Of a stretch of 58,040 nucleotides of DNA, positions 15,341-27,608 are shown piece after piece; the first letter of the stretch is position 1, and each line of letters starts with the position of its first letter. The notes beneath the pieces were generated by a model. That model saw nothing but the letters and a program-made list of their open reading frames with translations. It did no database searches and was not told where the DNA came from. The stretch is from NCBI GenBank assembly GCA_029245905.1, contig JAQWOJ010000070.1:1-58040 (forward strand), given 5' to 3'. A program made the translations under genes and the position numbers. This stretch comes from Gammaproteobacteria bacterium. Its GTDB lineage: Bacteria; Pseudomonadota; Gammaproteobacteria; Pseudomonadales; Pseudohongiellaceae.

Positions 15341-17935
15341 ATGATTAAGACATTGAGTGAAGCACAAGAGCATACCCCCATGATGCAGCAATTTCTGCGC
15401 ATCAAAGCCGAGCATCAAGATAATCTTTTGTTTTATCGAATGGGAGATTTTTATGAGCTTTTCTATGATGACGCTAAAGTAGCTTCTGAAATTCTCGGTA
15501 TCACTCTGACTTCTCGAGGAAAATCTGCGGGAAGCAAAATACCAATGTGTGGAATTCCATATCATGCCTCCGACCGATACTTAGCAAAACTCGTCAAGGC
15601 AGGAAACTCAATTGCAATTTGCGAGCAAATAGGTGATCCCTCAAAAAGCAAGGGCCCCATGGAGAGAGCGGTAATAAGAATAATTACTCCTGGCACACTC
15701 AGTGATGATGCGTTGTTAGACCAACATCGAGATAATAGTGTACTGGCAATAAATCGATCACAGGCAGTTCTGGAAAAAAACACCATGCAGCACTATGGTA
15801 TCGCTTATATAGACATAAGCATTGGTCGATTCGTGGTACTTGAAGTCCTGGGTATTGATGCCCTATTAAACGAATTAGATCGCATTAAACCTACCGAATT
15901 ATTAGTGCAAGATGATCTCGGCGAAACCCATGAGAGAATTTCGCACACAGCGATGAGAAGAAGACCAATCTGGGAGTTTGAACCGGAAAATGGAACCAGA
16001 TTACTCTGCAGCCACTTCCACACAAAAAATTTAGTTGCCTTTGGTTGCGAAGGCCTTTCACTAGCGATCGGCGCCGCTGGATGCCTACTACAATATGTAA
16101 AAGAAACACAGCAAAAAGCTCTACCACATATCCAAAGCATTCAAACTGAGCCGGTAAGTGATAGTGTTATTTTAGATTCTTCGTGTCGGCGCAACTTAGA
16201 ACTAGACACAAACCTAGCGGGAGGCAACAAAAATACTCTTCTATCAGTAATCGATTCTACGAAAACCCCGATGGGCAGCAGACTTTTATGCCGATGGATC
16301 AATCGTCCATTAAGGAATCGACTCGAATTACAAAGGCGACAACAAATTGTTTACTATTTAAAAGAAAACTTCTACTTTGAAAAAATTACTGAATCGTTAG
16401 AGAGAATAAGTGATCTGGAGAGGATATTAGGTCGTCTCGGCCTTCGGTCTTCTCGGCCAAGAGATCTCACGAAAATGAGAGATTGCTTGAGCTCTTTACC
16501 CTCTTTACAAAATCAACTCAAGCATATTGATTCTGTCGACATAGCTGAATTAGCAAGCCGTATTAATTTATTTCCAGTTCAACTCGCTCTGCTAACCAGA
16601 GCAATAAAGGAAAATCCACCCGTAGTGCTCCGCGAAGGCGGTGTAATTGCAGAAGGTTTCGATGCAGAGCTTGATGAACTTCGAAACTTAAGTCTTAACA
16701 GTGGTCAGTATTTGCTTGATCTTGAAACACGAGAGAGAGAGAAAACAAAACTAAGCACACTAAAAGTGGGGTTTAATAGGATACATGGATATTTTATAGA
16801 AATAAGCAAAGGTCAAGCAACCGCAGACTTGCCCCCCGAGTACATTCGGCGGCAAACACTAAAAAATGCCGAGCGCTTTATCACTCCAGAATTAAAGGAA
16901 TTTGAAGATAAAGCACTAAGCGCAAAAACCAAAGCCCTAGCTAAAGAAAGAAAGCTTTATGAGGAATTGTTAGAGGTTTTGGCAGAAGACCTAACAATGC
17001 TACTAAGAAGCGCGAAGGCAATTTCTGAACTAGACGTCCTAAACTCCTTTGCTGAACGAGCGGCAAATCTAAATTATTGCAAACCTAAGCTATCGAAAGA
17101 CCCTGGCATTATCATCGAACAAGGTCGACACCCGGTTGTTGAATCTGTGATCGAGGATCAATTTATAAAGAATGACCTCTCGTTTAACCAAGAACAGAAA
17201 ATTTTGATCATTACCGGTCCCAATATGGGAGGAAAATCAACCTATATGAGACAAACGGCGCTCATCGTGTTGATGGCGTTAACGGGTAGCTATGTGCCCG
17301 CAGATGCAGCAACTATAGGTCCTATCGATCGAATATTTACGCGCATCGGTTCATCTGATGATTTAGCGGGAGGCCGTTCTACTTTTATGGTTGAAATGAA
17401 TGAGACCGCAAATATATTGCATAATGCTACTGCTAATAGCCTAGTCTTGATGGACGAGATTGGCCGAGGCACCAGTACTTTTGATGGATTATCTCTCGCC
17501 TGGTCAGCGGTGATATACATAGCGGAACGTTTGGAGGCATTCACCCTGTTTGCAACTCATTATTTTGAACTTACCAGCTTACCTAATACATACAAGCATA
17601 TAAGAAATATTCACCTAGCCGCCCTTGAGCACGATAAAGGAATCGCTTTTCTCCATGCAGTAAAGCCCGGAGCAGCAAATCAAAGTTATGGGCTGCAAGT
17701 CGCTAAATTGGCAGGAATCCCAACTTCAGTAATTGATAAAGCTAGCGATAAACTTAAAGAGTTAGAGGCGAGTGATAGTCCGAATTCAAACGTATCAAAA
17801 AAACAGGGAAATTTATTTGAACCAACTTCTCACCCTGTAATTGAGTACTTGGAGAAATTAAGTCCAGATCAGGTAACAGCGCGAGAAGCTCTCTCGATTT
17901 TGTATGAATTAAAAGAGAAAATCACTAATGATTGA
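15341..17935 (+). CDS. mutS: DNA mismatch repair protein MutS
   Basis: MutS recognises mismatches and starts repair with MutL. In the 864-residue protein, the mismatch-reading Phe-Tyr-Glu is at 37-39 (MGDFYELF). Connector, lever and clamp domains follow. The ATPase has Walker [10 protein letters not shown] near 626-634, Walker [17 protein letters not shown], and a C-terminal helix-turn-helix dimer region. Start ATG 15341 gives [15 protein letters not shown], in line with MutS N-termini; the ribosome site is weak. It is divergent from cinA, and fdxA follows on the same strand 78 bases later, the usual Pseudomonas pairing. Confidence 0.97.
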   Translation: MIKTLSEAQEHTPMMQQFLRIKAEHQDNLLFYRMGDFYELFYDDAKVASEILGITLTSRGKSAGSKIPMCGIPYHASDRYLAKLVKAGNSIAICEQIGDPSKSKGPMERAVIRIITPGTLSDDALLDQHRDNSVLAINRSQAVLEKNTMQHYGIAYIDISIGRFVVLEVLGIDALLNELDRIKPTELLVQDDLGETHERISHTAMRRRPIWEFEPENGTRLLCSHFHTKNLVAFGCEGLSLAIGAAGCLLQYVKETQQKALPHIQSIQTEPVSDSVILDSSCRRNLELDTNLAGGNKNTLLSVIDSTKTPMGSRLLCRWINRPLRNRLELQRRQQIVYYLKENFYFEKITESLERISDLERILGRLGLRSSRPRDLTKMRDCLSSLPSLQNQLKHIDSVDIAELASRINLFPVQLALLTRAIKENPPVVLREGGVIAEGFDAELDELRNLSLNSGQYLLDLETREREKTKLSTLKVGFNRIHGYFIEISKGQATADLPPEYIRRQTLKNAERFITPELKEFEDKALSAKTKALAKERKLYEELLEVLAEDLTMLLRSAKAISELDVLNSFAERAANLNYCKPKLSKDPGIIIEQGRHPVVESVIEDQFIKNDLSFNQEQKILIITGPNMGGKSTYMRQTALIVLMALTGSYVPADAATIGPIDRIFTRIGSSDDLAGGRSTFMVEMNETANILHNATANSLVLMDEIGRGTSTFDGLSLAWSAVIYIAERLEAFTLFATHYFELTSLPNTYKHIRNIHLAALEHDKGIAFLHAVKPGAANQSYGLQVAKLAGIPTSVIDKASDKLKELEASDSPNSNVSKKQGNLFEPTSHPVIEYLEKLSPDQVTAREALSILYELKEKITND

Positions 17936-18013
17936 GAAACAGACTAAGAAATCGTTAAAATAAGAAGGGCGTGGAATAATCTATATTTTTAAAAAACAGA
18001 ACTTGGAGTAAAA

Positions 18014-18337
18014 ATGACATTTGTAGTAGGTGAAAATTGTATCGCTTGTAAACACACAGATTGCGTGGAAGTCTGCCCAGTAGATTGTTTCTATGAAGGT
18101 CCAAATTTCTTGGTGATTCATCCTGACGAATGCATAGACTGCGCTTTGTGCGAGCCCGAATGCCCTGCTGACGCGATCTATGCTGAAGACGAGTTGCCTG
18201 AGACTCAGCAAATTTTCTTGGATTTAAATGCAGAACTGGCCGAAAAATGGCAAAACATCACGGAAAAAAAAGACGCATTGCCAGACGCGGAAGAATGGGA
18301 CGGCAAGCCTAATAAACTAGAACGACTAGAAAAATAG
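18014..18337 (+). CDS. fdxA: Seven-iron ferredoxin FdxA
   Basis: This is a 107-residue ferredoxin carrying one [3Fe-4S] and one [4Fe-4S] cluster. The N-terminal cysteines are in [17 protein letters not shown] (9-25) and the second set in [12 protein letters not shown] (37-48). The tail of about 50 residues, charged and helical, is typical of the Azotobacter FdI/FdxA family. The start ATG 18014 has GGAG closely upstream. The protein is a one-electron carrier in the cytoplasm; the partner is not known. The gene is convergent with nlpD, with only 51 bases between them, where rpoS is found in Pseudomonas. Confidence 0.96.
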   Translation: MTFVVGENCIACKHTDCVEVCPVDCFYEGPNFLVIHPDECIDCALCEPECPADAIYAEDELPETQQIFLDLNAELAEKWQNITEKKDALPDAEEWDGKPNKLERLEK

Positions 18338-18388
18338 ACCAAACAACCCTGTCGCTATTTGTTTAATCAATTATGGATGGGCATACGA

Positions 18389-19282
18389 TTATCGCTTTGG
18401 AAGTAAGCTCGCAGGATCAGTGGGCTTACCGTTAACTCGAATTTCGAAATGAAGCATAGGCACCCCGCTTGAATTTAGACCAATCTCAGCTATCTTTTCC
18501 CCTCCCTTCACTGCCATCCCTTCACTAACCATCATTGATCTGTTATGCGCATAAGCGCTCAAGAATGAATCACTATGGCGGATAATGACCAAATTCCCAA
18601 TACCTTGCAAACTCTGCCCTGAGAATACCACGTCACCGTCACCCGCCGCAAAAACCGGGTCACCAACTTGGCCACTAATATCGATACCTTTATTTTCATT
18701 TTCTTCGAAATCATTAAGAGTTCGACCTAAAGAGGGCCATTGCCACACCGGGTCAGTATTTGAGCCTATAGCCTCACGAATAAGTCCTCCAGATCCCGAA
18801 GCCGCTCCTTGTGAACGAGCAATAGAACTATTAGACACTTCAATTCCCAATCTAGCCTGCCCTAGAGTTTCTTTTTCAAAAGCACGGCTAATATCGAGAT
18901 TAATTTCTTGGTCTATAAATATTGTATACGGAGGCGTTAACCCATTTGCCAGTGCGAGTTCCCTAAAATCCAAATCATACTCAAAAGCAATCGAAATTAA
19001 GTTATCCCCGCGCCTTACTTCATGCACTTGCTTTTGAGTTTTAGAACTTTCCCGAAATTGTTGACTCCTCTCTTCAATAAAAAATGTATCAGAAGACTCA
19101 CCACTATTAACCACTATTGGAACATTCATAACAAGCTTCTCTCCCTCATCCAATACGGGCGCCTCATAGCTGCTAGCACAAGCAGCGCACAAAGAAACTA
19201 CCATTAGCAAGAAAAGACCTTCCAAAATTTTTTGTCTCGACGGGCACATTATAAAATTCCACAAGGTTTTAATTTTTCCCAT
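18389..19282 (-). CDS. nlpD: NlpD-like lipoprotein, LysM and degenerate M23 domains
   Basis: NlpD is an outer-membrane lipoprotein that activates the amidase AmiC at the division septum. A signal peptide (residues 12-34, GLFLLMVVSLCAAC) ends in a lipobox-like cysteine. A LysM domain (about 82-125, VRRGDNLISIAFEYDLDFRELALAN) binds peptidoglycan. The C-terminal M23 domain lacks metal ligands: ENKGIDI where active enzymes have HxGxD, and VPMLHFEI where they have HLHFE. This is exactly the NlpD/EnvC pattern of a non-catalytic activator. The 5' end overlaps the DUF368 gene by 14 bases; ATG 19249 is an alternative start. rpoS, normally just after nlpD, is absent. Confidence 0.9.
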   Translation of the reverse strand: MGKIKTLWNFIMCPSRQKILEGLFLLMVVSLCAACASSYEAPVLDEGEKLVMNVPIVVNSGESSDTFFIEERSQQFRESSKTQKQVHEVRRGDNLISIAFEYDLDFRELALANGLTPPYTIFIDQEINLDISRAFEKETLGQARLGIEVSNSSIARSQGAASGSGGLIREAIGSNTDPVWQWPSLGRTLNDFEENENKGIDISGQVGDPVFAAGDGDVVFSGQSLQGIGNLVIIRHSDSFLSAYAHNRSMMVSEGMAVKGGEKIAEIGLNSSGVPMLHFEIRVNGKPTDPASLLPKR

Positions 19283-20246
19283 TAGAGATCTTATTCAAAA
19301 AAAATACAATTAATACTCCTAGGCTCATTGCAAAAATTATTTGCGGTATCATGGCTGAAGCGCCTGTAAGATCTGAGTAATTAAGCGGCAACATTTTTAT
19401 TCTTTGTACCGCATGCTGAGCTACATCCCCCTCAAGATTTACATCAGCCATAATTTGCCATGGCCACAACACATAAACTGATCCCAACATCATTCCAATA
19501 ATTACAGCGTAGGTTAAATCTTTGTGGTGTGTTAGTAAAAAAGTCAATCCTTTTGAAAAGAGGATAAGTCCGCATAGACACCCTATTGCAAAAGTCATTA
19601 TATAATCAAGATCAAGACCCACCAAAGCTCTTAGCACAAACTCATAGACTCCAAGCAAAATTAAAATAAGAGCGCCGGAGAGTCCAGGTAAAATCATCGC
19701 ACAGATACCTACCATCCCACTAAAAAAAATATAAAGATAACCAAAATTGGCAACTATTGGGTCAACATGCCCAATGAGGAGAATAACAACTAGCCCTACC
19801 ATACTTGCGGCCAAATTCTCAGGCTTTCGACTATCCAATTGACTTTTTAAAACCCAAACAGACATTAGAATCAGACCAATAAAAAAAGCCGAGAGAATTT
19901 TTGGATAATATTGAAATAAGACAAGCACAGTATTTGCTGACAAGACAAGTCCCGCGACAATACCAAGACCCAGAACCAATAAAAAATTACCGTTAACTTT
20001 CTTCCACGCTAGCCCGATATTACCAGATAAAAGCAAACCAACAGAATTACCGTTTATCGAACCAATAGAAAAGACAAGCCGCTCATAAACATTAGTGATA
20101 ACCGCCATCGTTCCTCCGGATACTCCCGGAATAGAATCACAAAGGCCAATAACCAAGCCTTTTAGAAAAAGGAAGCGAATCCTCGGAGATGACTCCTGAA
20201 GGTTTAACTTCCTGCTGCTTCTATTATTCTTTCGGCTTCCGAGCAC
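19269..20246 (-). CDS. DUF368 integral membrane protein
   Basis: This 325-residue protein has about eight to ten hydrophobic segments. It carries the family signature GLCDSIPGVSGGTMAVITNVYERLV near residues 35-59, and a second related GICAMILPGLSGALILILLGVYE near 176-198, which suggests an internal duplication. DUF368 proteins have been connected with polyprenyl-phosphate recycling (the PopT type), moving undecaprenyl phosphate back across the inner membrane. uppP and uppS elsewhere in the window serve the same lipid, but linkage is only by theme. It lies 19 bases after pcm and overlaps nlpD, so it is part of their operon. Confidence 0.88.
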   Translation of the reverse strand: MLGSRKNNRSSRKLNLQESSPRIRFLFLKGLVIGLCDSIPGVSGGTMAVITNVYERLVFSIGSINGNSVGLLLSGNIGLAWKKVNGNFLLVLGLGIVAGLVLSANTVLVLFQYYPKILSAFFIGLILMSVWVLKSQLDSRKPENLAASMVGLVVILLIGHVDPIVANFGYLYIFFSGMVGICAMILPGLSGALILILLGVYEFVLRALVGLDLDYIMTFAIGCLCGLILFSKGLTFLLTHHKDLTYAVIIGMMLGSVYVLWPWQIMADVNLEGDVAQHAVQRIKMLPLNYSDLTGASAMIPQIIFAMSLGVLIVFFLNKISNGKN

Positions 20247-20265
20247 TTAAACCTGCCTTAACATA

Positions 20266-20907
20266 CTAGTCTTGAATTTGACCAACTAAAAGAGGTACAA
20301 AACGAACGCTCTCTATAGTTTTTTCTCGATACTCTTCACCCAGACGCGTAAGACATTTTAATTCTTGTTTGTCCTCCCCTCCAACTGGAATAATAAGCCT
20401 CCCTCCCTCTGGATTCAATTGCCGTAGCAATTCTGGCGGGATTTTTTGAGGCGCCGCTGTAGCGATGATGGCATCAAACGGGGCTTTTTCGTCCCATCCA
20501 AGACTTCCATCACGATGTGAAAATTCCGCATTTCTAACTCTTAATAATCTCAGATTTCTTCGAGCCCTATCAAGCAACGGCCGAATGCGTTCTATACTAT
20601 AAACATTTTTCACAAGCTGAGAGATCACGGCGGTCTGGTAACCACATCCAGTTCCTATCTCTAAAACTTTATCGGTTGGACCAGAATTAACAATGACCTC
20701 AGTCATCCGCGCAACGATGTAAGGCTGTGAAATAGTTTGATTATATCCAATCGGTAGAGCAACGTCCTCGTACGCGCGATGGGACAATGCCTCATCTAAA
20801 AATATATGGCGGGGTGTTGAGCGAATAACATCAAGAACCCTCATGTCATTAATACCTTGCTCCAACAGCCTACCCAGCAAACGTTCTCGGGTTCGCTGGG
20901 ATGTCAT
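20266..20907 (-). CDS. pcm: Protein-L-isoaspartate O-methyltransferase
   Basis: Pcm methylates isoaspartyl residues in aged proteins so they can revert. From ATG 20907 the protein is MTSQRTRERLLGRLLEQG, the same start as Pseudomonas Pcm, and is 213 residues long. A TTG 11 codons earlier (20940) could add a short extension. SAM-binding motif I is KVLEIGTGCGYQTAV, preceded by the substrate-binding region NQTISQPYIVARM. The C-terminus SVRFVPLLVGQIQD is typical. The gene follows truD; surE, which separates the two in many relatives, is missing. Confidence 0.94.
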   Translation of the reverse strand: MTSQRTRERLLGRLLEQGINDMRVLDVIRSTPRHIFLDEALSHRAYEDVALPIGYNQTISQPYIVARMTEVIVNSGPTDKVLEIGTGCGYQTAVISQLVKNVYSIERIRPLLDRARRNLRLLRVRNAEFSHRDGSLGWDEKAPFDAIIATAAPQKIPPELLRQLNPEGGRLIIPVGGEDKQELKCLTRLGEEYREKTIESVRFVPLLVGQIQD

Positions 20908-20941
20908 ACCGATGCCACTTAAATTCTGACTAATTCGCAAA

Positions 20942-22081
20942 TCAATTATCCATTTTATTTATAAGACAAACTTCGCGCAGCAAGCTGGTTGCATAAGAAC
21001 CGCGTCGGAGAGAGAAACTTAAGTCCAAGATATTATCTCCAGTCCATGACCATCGAAGATTTTCGGGAAGGAACCGCATAGGACGGCGCGATGCTAAAAC
21101 ATTCATTTCACTCAGCTTCTTAAGCAATGGCTTAAATTTCTTTAACGCTATATCTTCAATATCGGCTGCTTTAGATTTCGTTATATATTTATATTGTTTT
21201 GCTATTATCCCAGCGAGCGGACCAGAGATATGGATATCGAAATTATTAAGCCTTTCCTCCAAAATCTCATCCCACTGGCCTTTAGCTACTGAAAAATACG
21301 AATCTGTACCATCAAGATTAACGACATCCCCAGGCACGTATTCAGTCCAATTTCCCGATTTCAATCTAGCTGATAATACCTGGTTAAAAATATATGCTCG
21401 GGCCGCAGAAATCAGTATCCCTCTCTTAATCTGGGGTTTAGCCAAGTGCGTTCTTAAGAACTTAGAATCTGAAAGATTTGATGCTTCTTCGGCTATGGCC
21501 ATCATCGTTCGAATGTTGCTCATGCCTCTGCCAAAACGCTGCACACCAAAATAATTTGGAATACCGTGCTCCATCAAGCGATGGAGACGCTTTTCAAATT
21601 CAGATTTTCTACCTCTACAATCTCGTAATTTGATACAGAAGTGGTTTTCTTTATGGCTGCCTATTTTGAGCTTTCGAGCATTCAGTTGTTTAGTGAGCAC
21701 CATTAATTGGTCATTCTCAAGAGATGCTATTAAATAGTCTAACTTTTCTTGTAGCGGGATACTAAACCATTGAACACACTCTCCGCGCTTATCTTTCATC
21801 CCGGAGTAACCTATTGCTGACATCTTTAAACCAGTAATCTGCGAGAGTTTCCTTGCAACATCAAGGGTAGTAAGGTTTGTTTTTTTGACTTTAAGAAATA
21901 GGTGTTCGCCACTACTTGTAGGACGAAAGGCTAAAGTTTCCTCTACCTTAAAATCGGTCAGAGCTACTTTCAACTTAGCCGACACAGTGGGGGCAGACTC
22001 CACATAATGAAGAGATTCATAGGGAACTATGCTCTCTTCATGTCGATCAGAATTTTTAATCAACTGGCGCCAACAGGACAA
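20942..22081 (-). CDS. truD: tRNA pseudouridine(13) synthase TruD
   Basis: TruD makes pseudouridine 13 in tRNA-Glu. The 379-residue protein has the catalytic Asp97 in GYSGMKDKRG (91-100), flanked by the conserved FLKVKKTNLTT and VQWFSIPL. NYFGVQRFGRG near 185 is the second family signature. A TRUD insertion domain follows. ATG 22081 overlaps the end of ispF by 26 bases; the first 20 residues are poorly conserved, so a later start is possible. It is part of the ispD-ispF-truD-pcm run. Confidence 0.93.
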   Translation of the reverse strand: MSCWRQLIKNSDRHEESIVPYESLHYVESAPTVSAKLKVALTDFKVEETLAFRPTSSGEHLFLKVKKTNLTTLDVARKLSQITGLKMSAIGYSGMKDKRGECVQWFSIPLQEKLDYLIASLENDQLMVLTKQLNARKLKIGSHKENHFCIKLRDCRGRKSEFEKRLHRLMEHGIPNYFGVQRFGRGMSNIRTMMAIAEEASNLSDSKFLRTHLAKPQIKRGILISAARAYIFNQVLSARLKSGNWTEYVPGDVVNLDGTDSYFSVAKGQWDEILEERLNNFDIHISGPLAGIIAKQYKYITKSKAADIEDIALKKFKPLLKKLSEMNVLASRRPMRFLPENLRWSWTGDNILDLSFSLRRGSYATSLLREVCLINKMDN

Positions 22082-22556
22082 CGCAATGACAGGCTATGCC
22101 TTCTTCACGTCCTATGTATCCTAGCCCCTCAGTAGTTGTAGCCTTTAAATTTAAGCGGTCAGAGCTTAACTGAAGCAAACTACTAAGGTTCCCGATCATT
22201 CTCTTTCGGTATGGATAGAGTTTTGGAACTTCGGCAACCATAGTGATATCAATATTAACAATTTGATAATCTTGCTTTGTCATTATTTCTAACACCATCT
22301 CAACAAGCCGGGAGCTATCAATATCAGAAAATCTCTCATCCGTTTCCGGGAAGTGCTCTCCAATATCTCCCGCAGAGCAGGCGCCTAGAACCGCATCACA
22401 GATGGCATGCAAAATGACATCTCCATCTGAGTGAGCCAACAGGGTATAATTCTCTGGCAAGACAATTCCGGCAAGCTTTAATGGCCTTTCTTCATCAGCG
22501 ATTTCGGCGAACCTATGCACGTCGATACCATGGCCAATTCGACATCGCTGCGACAT
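22056..22556 (-). CDS. ispF: 2-C-methyl-D-erythritol 2,4-cyclodiphosphate synthase
   Basis: IspF closes the cyclic diphosphate in the MEP route to isoprenoids. The 166-residue trimeric zinc enzyme has GHGIDVHRF near residues 8-16 (metal ligands Asp and His), LLAHSDGDVILHAICDAVLGA near 39-59, and the C-terminal KATTTEGLGYIGREEGIACH. The start follows the ispD stop after two bases, so translation is coupled. dxr, in the same pathway, lies 20 kb away on the same strand. Confidence 0.97.
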   Translation of the reverse strand: MSQRCRIGHGIDVHRFAEIADEERPLKLAGIVLPENYTLLAHSDGDVILHAICDAVLGACSAGDIGEHFPETDERFSDIDSSRLVEMVLEIMTKQDYQIVNIDITMVAEVPKLYPYRKRMIGNLSSLLQLSSDRLNLKATTTEGLGYIGREEGIACHCVVLLAPVD

Positions 22557-22558
22557 AA

Positions 22559-23251
22559 CTAGGTCCTCGCCTGTGACAAAATAATTTGCTCAACTAGCGC
22601 TAAATCTGTCGCATCTGTAATTTTAATATTCGTTTTTTCGCCTTGTACTATTCTTGGCTTCAAGCCTATAGCCTCAATAGCTCCGGCTTCATCCGTAGCA
22701 GGAGTCCTCAATTTTTTTTGACGACTAATTGCTTCTTTAAGTAAGCTATATCGAAACATCTGCGGGGTCATTGCTGACCAGACTTGATCCCTATCGACAG
22801 TCTTCATTATTTCCAGGCGGTTATTTACTTTTTTTAACGTATCCGCGATAGGACTAGCTAACAAGCCACCCACCTCTTCATTCTGCAGCTGAGACATTAA
22901 TTTTCGTAAGTCTTGGTAACTTAAACAAGGTCTTACGGCGTCATGAACAGCAACCCAATCATTTCCTCCAGCAATTCCTTCTAAACTTTTTAACGCATTT
23001 AGAACCGAATCGACGCGTTCATCGCCGCCGATCACCGTCTCAACCCTAGAAGAACCTATATCTAAATCGTTCCAATATTTATCATCTGGATGGAGAACAA
23101 CAATGACTTTAACGAATTCGTCGAACCTTAAAAGACAGTTTATAGAGTGAAGTAGAATAGGAGCACCACAAATATTCAAATACTGCTTGGGTATCATTGA
23201 TCCAAATCGATGACCGATGCCCGCGGCTGGCACAATTGCCCAAATACGCAT
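22559..23251 (-). CDS. ispD: 2-C-methyl-D-erythritol 4-phosphate cytidylyltransferase
   Basis: IspD couples MEP to CTP in isoprenoid precursor synthesis. The 230-residue protein has the nucleotide-binding PAAGIGHRFGSMIPKQY near 8-24, VAVHDAVRPCLS near 99-110 and the C-terminal TNIKITDATDLALVEQ. It lies between ftsB and ispF, the common gammaproteobacterial order. Upstream is a 68-base AT-rich gap with four AAATT units, in which no clear promoter is visible. Confidence 0.96.
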   Translation of the reverse strand: MRIWAIVPAAGIGHRFGSMIPKQYLNICGAPILLHSINCLLRFDEFVKVIVVLHPDDKYWNDLDIGSSRVETVIGGDERVDSVLNALKSLEGIAGGNDWVAVHDAVRPCLSYQDLRKLMSQLQNEEVGGLLASPIADTLKKVNNRLEIMKTVDRDQVWSAMTPQMFRYSLLKEAISRQKKLRTPATDEAGAIEAIGLKPRIVQGEKTNIKITDATDLALVEQIILSQART

Positions 23252-23266
23252 AAGTTATTCGCAACA

Positions 23267-23286
23267 AAATTAAATTAAATTAAATT
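23267..23286. repeat. Short AAATT tandem repeat between ispD and ftsB
   Basis: Four perfect copies of AAATT lie 15 bases upstream of the ispD start. Such a tract could change in length by slippage, but it is short and may have no role beyond AT-richness of a ribosome-accessible leader. Confidence 0.6.
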
Positions 23287-23319
23287 GTAGATCTTTAAAT
23301 GAATTTAAAATCTTTCTTG

Positions 23320-23589
23320 TCAATCAATAATTAGGTAGAAAGTTTCACCTTCTCCTATCATTCCAAGCTCAAAGCGCGCCCTCTCCTCAATAGCCTCTGT
23401 ACCTGTTTTCAGGTCAACTACTTCGACCTCAAGCAATCTATTTCTTTCTTTGAGCTTCCCGTTAAAGTCCTGTTGAACCGCAAGCTCTTCGTTAACCAAG
23501 TTTAATGTTCGAACGCTACCCTCACCCAACCATAGCCGGAACTGAATAAGAGTCAAAAAACATACTAAACAGGCACACAAAATTTTCAT
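23320..23589 (-). CDS. ftsB: Cell division protein FtsB
   Basis: FtsB is a small bitopic inner membrane protein of the FtsQLB divisome complex. The 89-residue protein has an N-terminal membrane segment (about 2-20, ILCACLVCFLTLIQFRLWLG). A leucine-rich coiled coil follows (about 28-65), then the conserved EERARFELGMIGEGETFY end. It follows eno after seven bases, the common eno-ftsB-ispD order. Confidence 0.94.
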   Translation of the reverse strand: MKILCACLVCFLTLIQFRLWLGEGSVRTLNLVNEELAVQQDFNGKLKERNRLLEVEVVDLKTGTEAIEERARFELGMIGEGETFYLIID

Positions 23590-23596
23590 AAAAAGC

Positions 23597-24895
<1,299 letters not shown>

Positions 24896-24925
24896 TTAAT
24901 TGTCCTAAAAGGAAAGATAGAAAAA

Positions 24926-25771
24926 CTAGGTTGTATCGATGGTCGGCTGAGATTTAACCAAAATATCGATAGCTTTCAGCTGTTCTAGGAATGGTTGTAA
25001 ACAATCCAGACGTAGTGCGCTTGGACCATCACATAGGGCCTCGTCCGGTTTTGGATGAGCTTCTAAAAACAGACCCGCCAATCCTTGCGAAAGCCCTGCT
25101 TTTGAAAGATTCGTTACTTGACCACGCCGCCCATCGGCGCTGTCCATTCTGCCTCCGGGTTTCTGTAACGAATGAGTCACATCAAAAATAACAGGATATT
25201 TAAAGCCCTTCATCACGGAAAACCCAAGCATATCTACCACTAAATTATTATATCCAAAGCTACTACCACGTTCACATAACATTAAACTGTCATTACCCGC
25301 ACTTTCAAATTTGTCCAAAATATGTCTCATCTCGCTCGGCGCCAAGAATTGTGCTTTTTTTATGTTAATAGGCAAATCAGTTTTAGCCATCGCATCTATC
25401 AAATCGGTTTGCCTAGACAAAAACGCCGGCAATTGAAGCACATCTGCAACTTGAGCTACGGCCCCTACTTGATCTTTCTCATGCACATCAGTGATTATTG
25501 GAGTTTCAAATTGCGTTTTTATATCTTCCAACCAACGCACTCCCTCGTCCAAACCTGGCCCTCTAAAGGAATCAACCGAAGAACGATTAGCCTTATCGAA
25601 CGAAGCTTTAAAAATGAAAGAAATTCCCAGGTTTTCACAGGTATTCTTAAAATACTCTGCAACAAGCAAACCCAGATCTCGAGTCTCGAGCACATTTAAA
25701 CCGCCAAATAACACAAACGGCTTACTGTTCGAAACCTGGATATTATCGATGTTTATAACTTTTGAGCCCAT
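24926..25771 (-). CDS. kdsA: 3-deoxy-8-phosphooctulonate (Kdo-8-P) synthase
   Basis: KdsA condenses arabinose 5-phosphate with phosphoenolpyruvate to Kdo-8-phosphate for lipopolysaccharide. The 281-residue protein has the expected barrel motifs: [12 protein letters not shown] near 57-68, [20 protein letters not shown], and [27 protein letters not shown] and [17 protein letters not shown] are near the end. It sits between pyrG (for CTP, used by KdsB) and eno (for phosphoenolpyruvate). Confidence 0.97.
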   Translation of the reverse strand: MGSKVINIDNIQVSNSKPFVLFGGLNVLETRDLGLLVAEYFKNTCENLGISFIFKASFDKANRSSVDSFRGPGLDEGVRWLEDIKTQFETPIITDVHEKDQVGAVAQVADVLQLPAFLSRQTDLIDAMAKTDLPINIKKAQFLAPSEMRHILDKFESAGNDSLMLCERGSSFGYNNLVVDMLGFSVMKGFKYPVIFDVTHSLQKPGGRMDSADGRRGQVTNLSKAGLSQGLAGLFLEAHPKPDEALCDGPSALRLDCLQPFLEQLKAIDILVKSQPTIDTT

Positions 25772-25848
25772 AACTATGGATAACCCTTCGAAAACGTCAA
25801 ACCAAAAAAGTTCTTATTCCCGCTCAATAAACTGCCGCATTACTGATC

Positions 25849-27501
<1,653 letters not shown>

Positions 27502-27608
27502 TTAAAGGTGCGAGCCAGACAAATGTCGCTCAACAGATGGAATTGCAGCGTACCAGATCGAAACCGCAAGCTCAATGTGTTCAACAGATGAACCTCAAAA
27601 TAAAGGCA

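Noticed and set aside
15805..16140. Overlapping minus-strand frames inside mutS
   Set aside because: They are opposite to a complete, well conserved gene, have no ribosome site and show no domain.
23267..23286. AAATT repeat considered as a phase-variation switch for ispD
   Set aside because: It is only four units, in a leader of an essential gene, where an on/off switch would be lethal.
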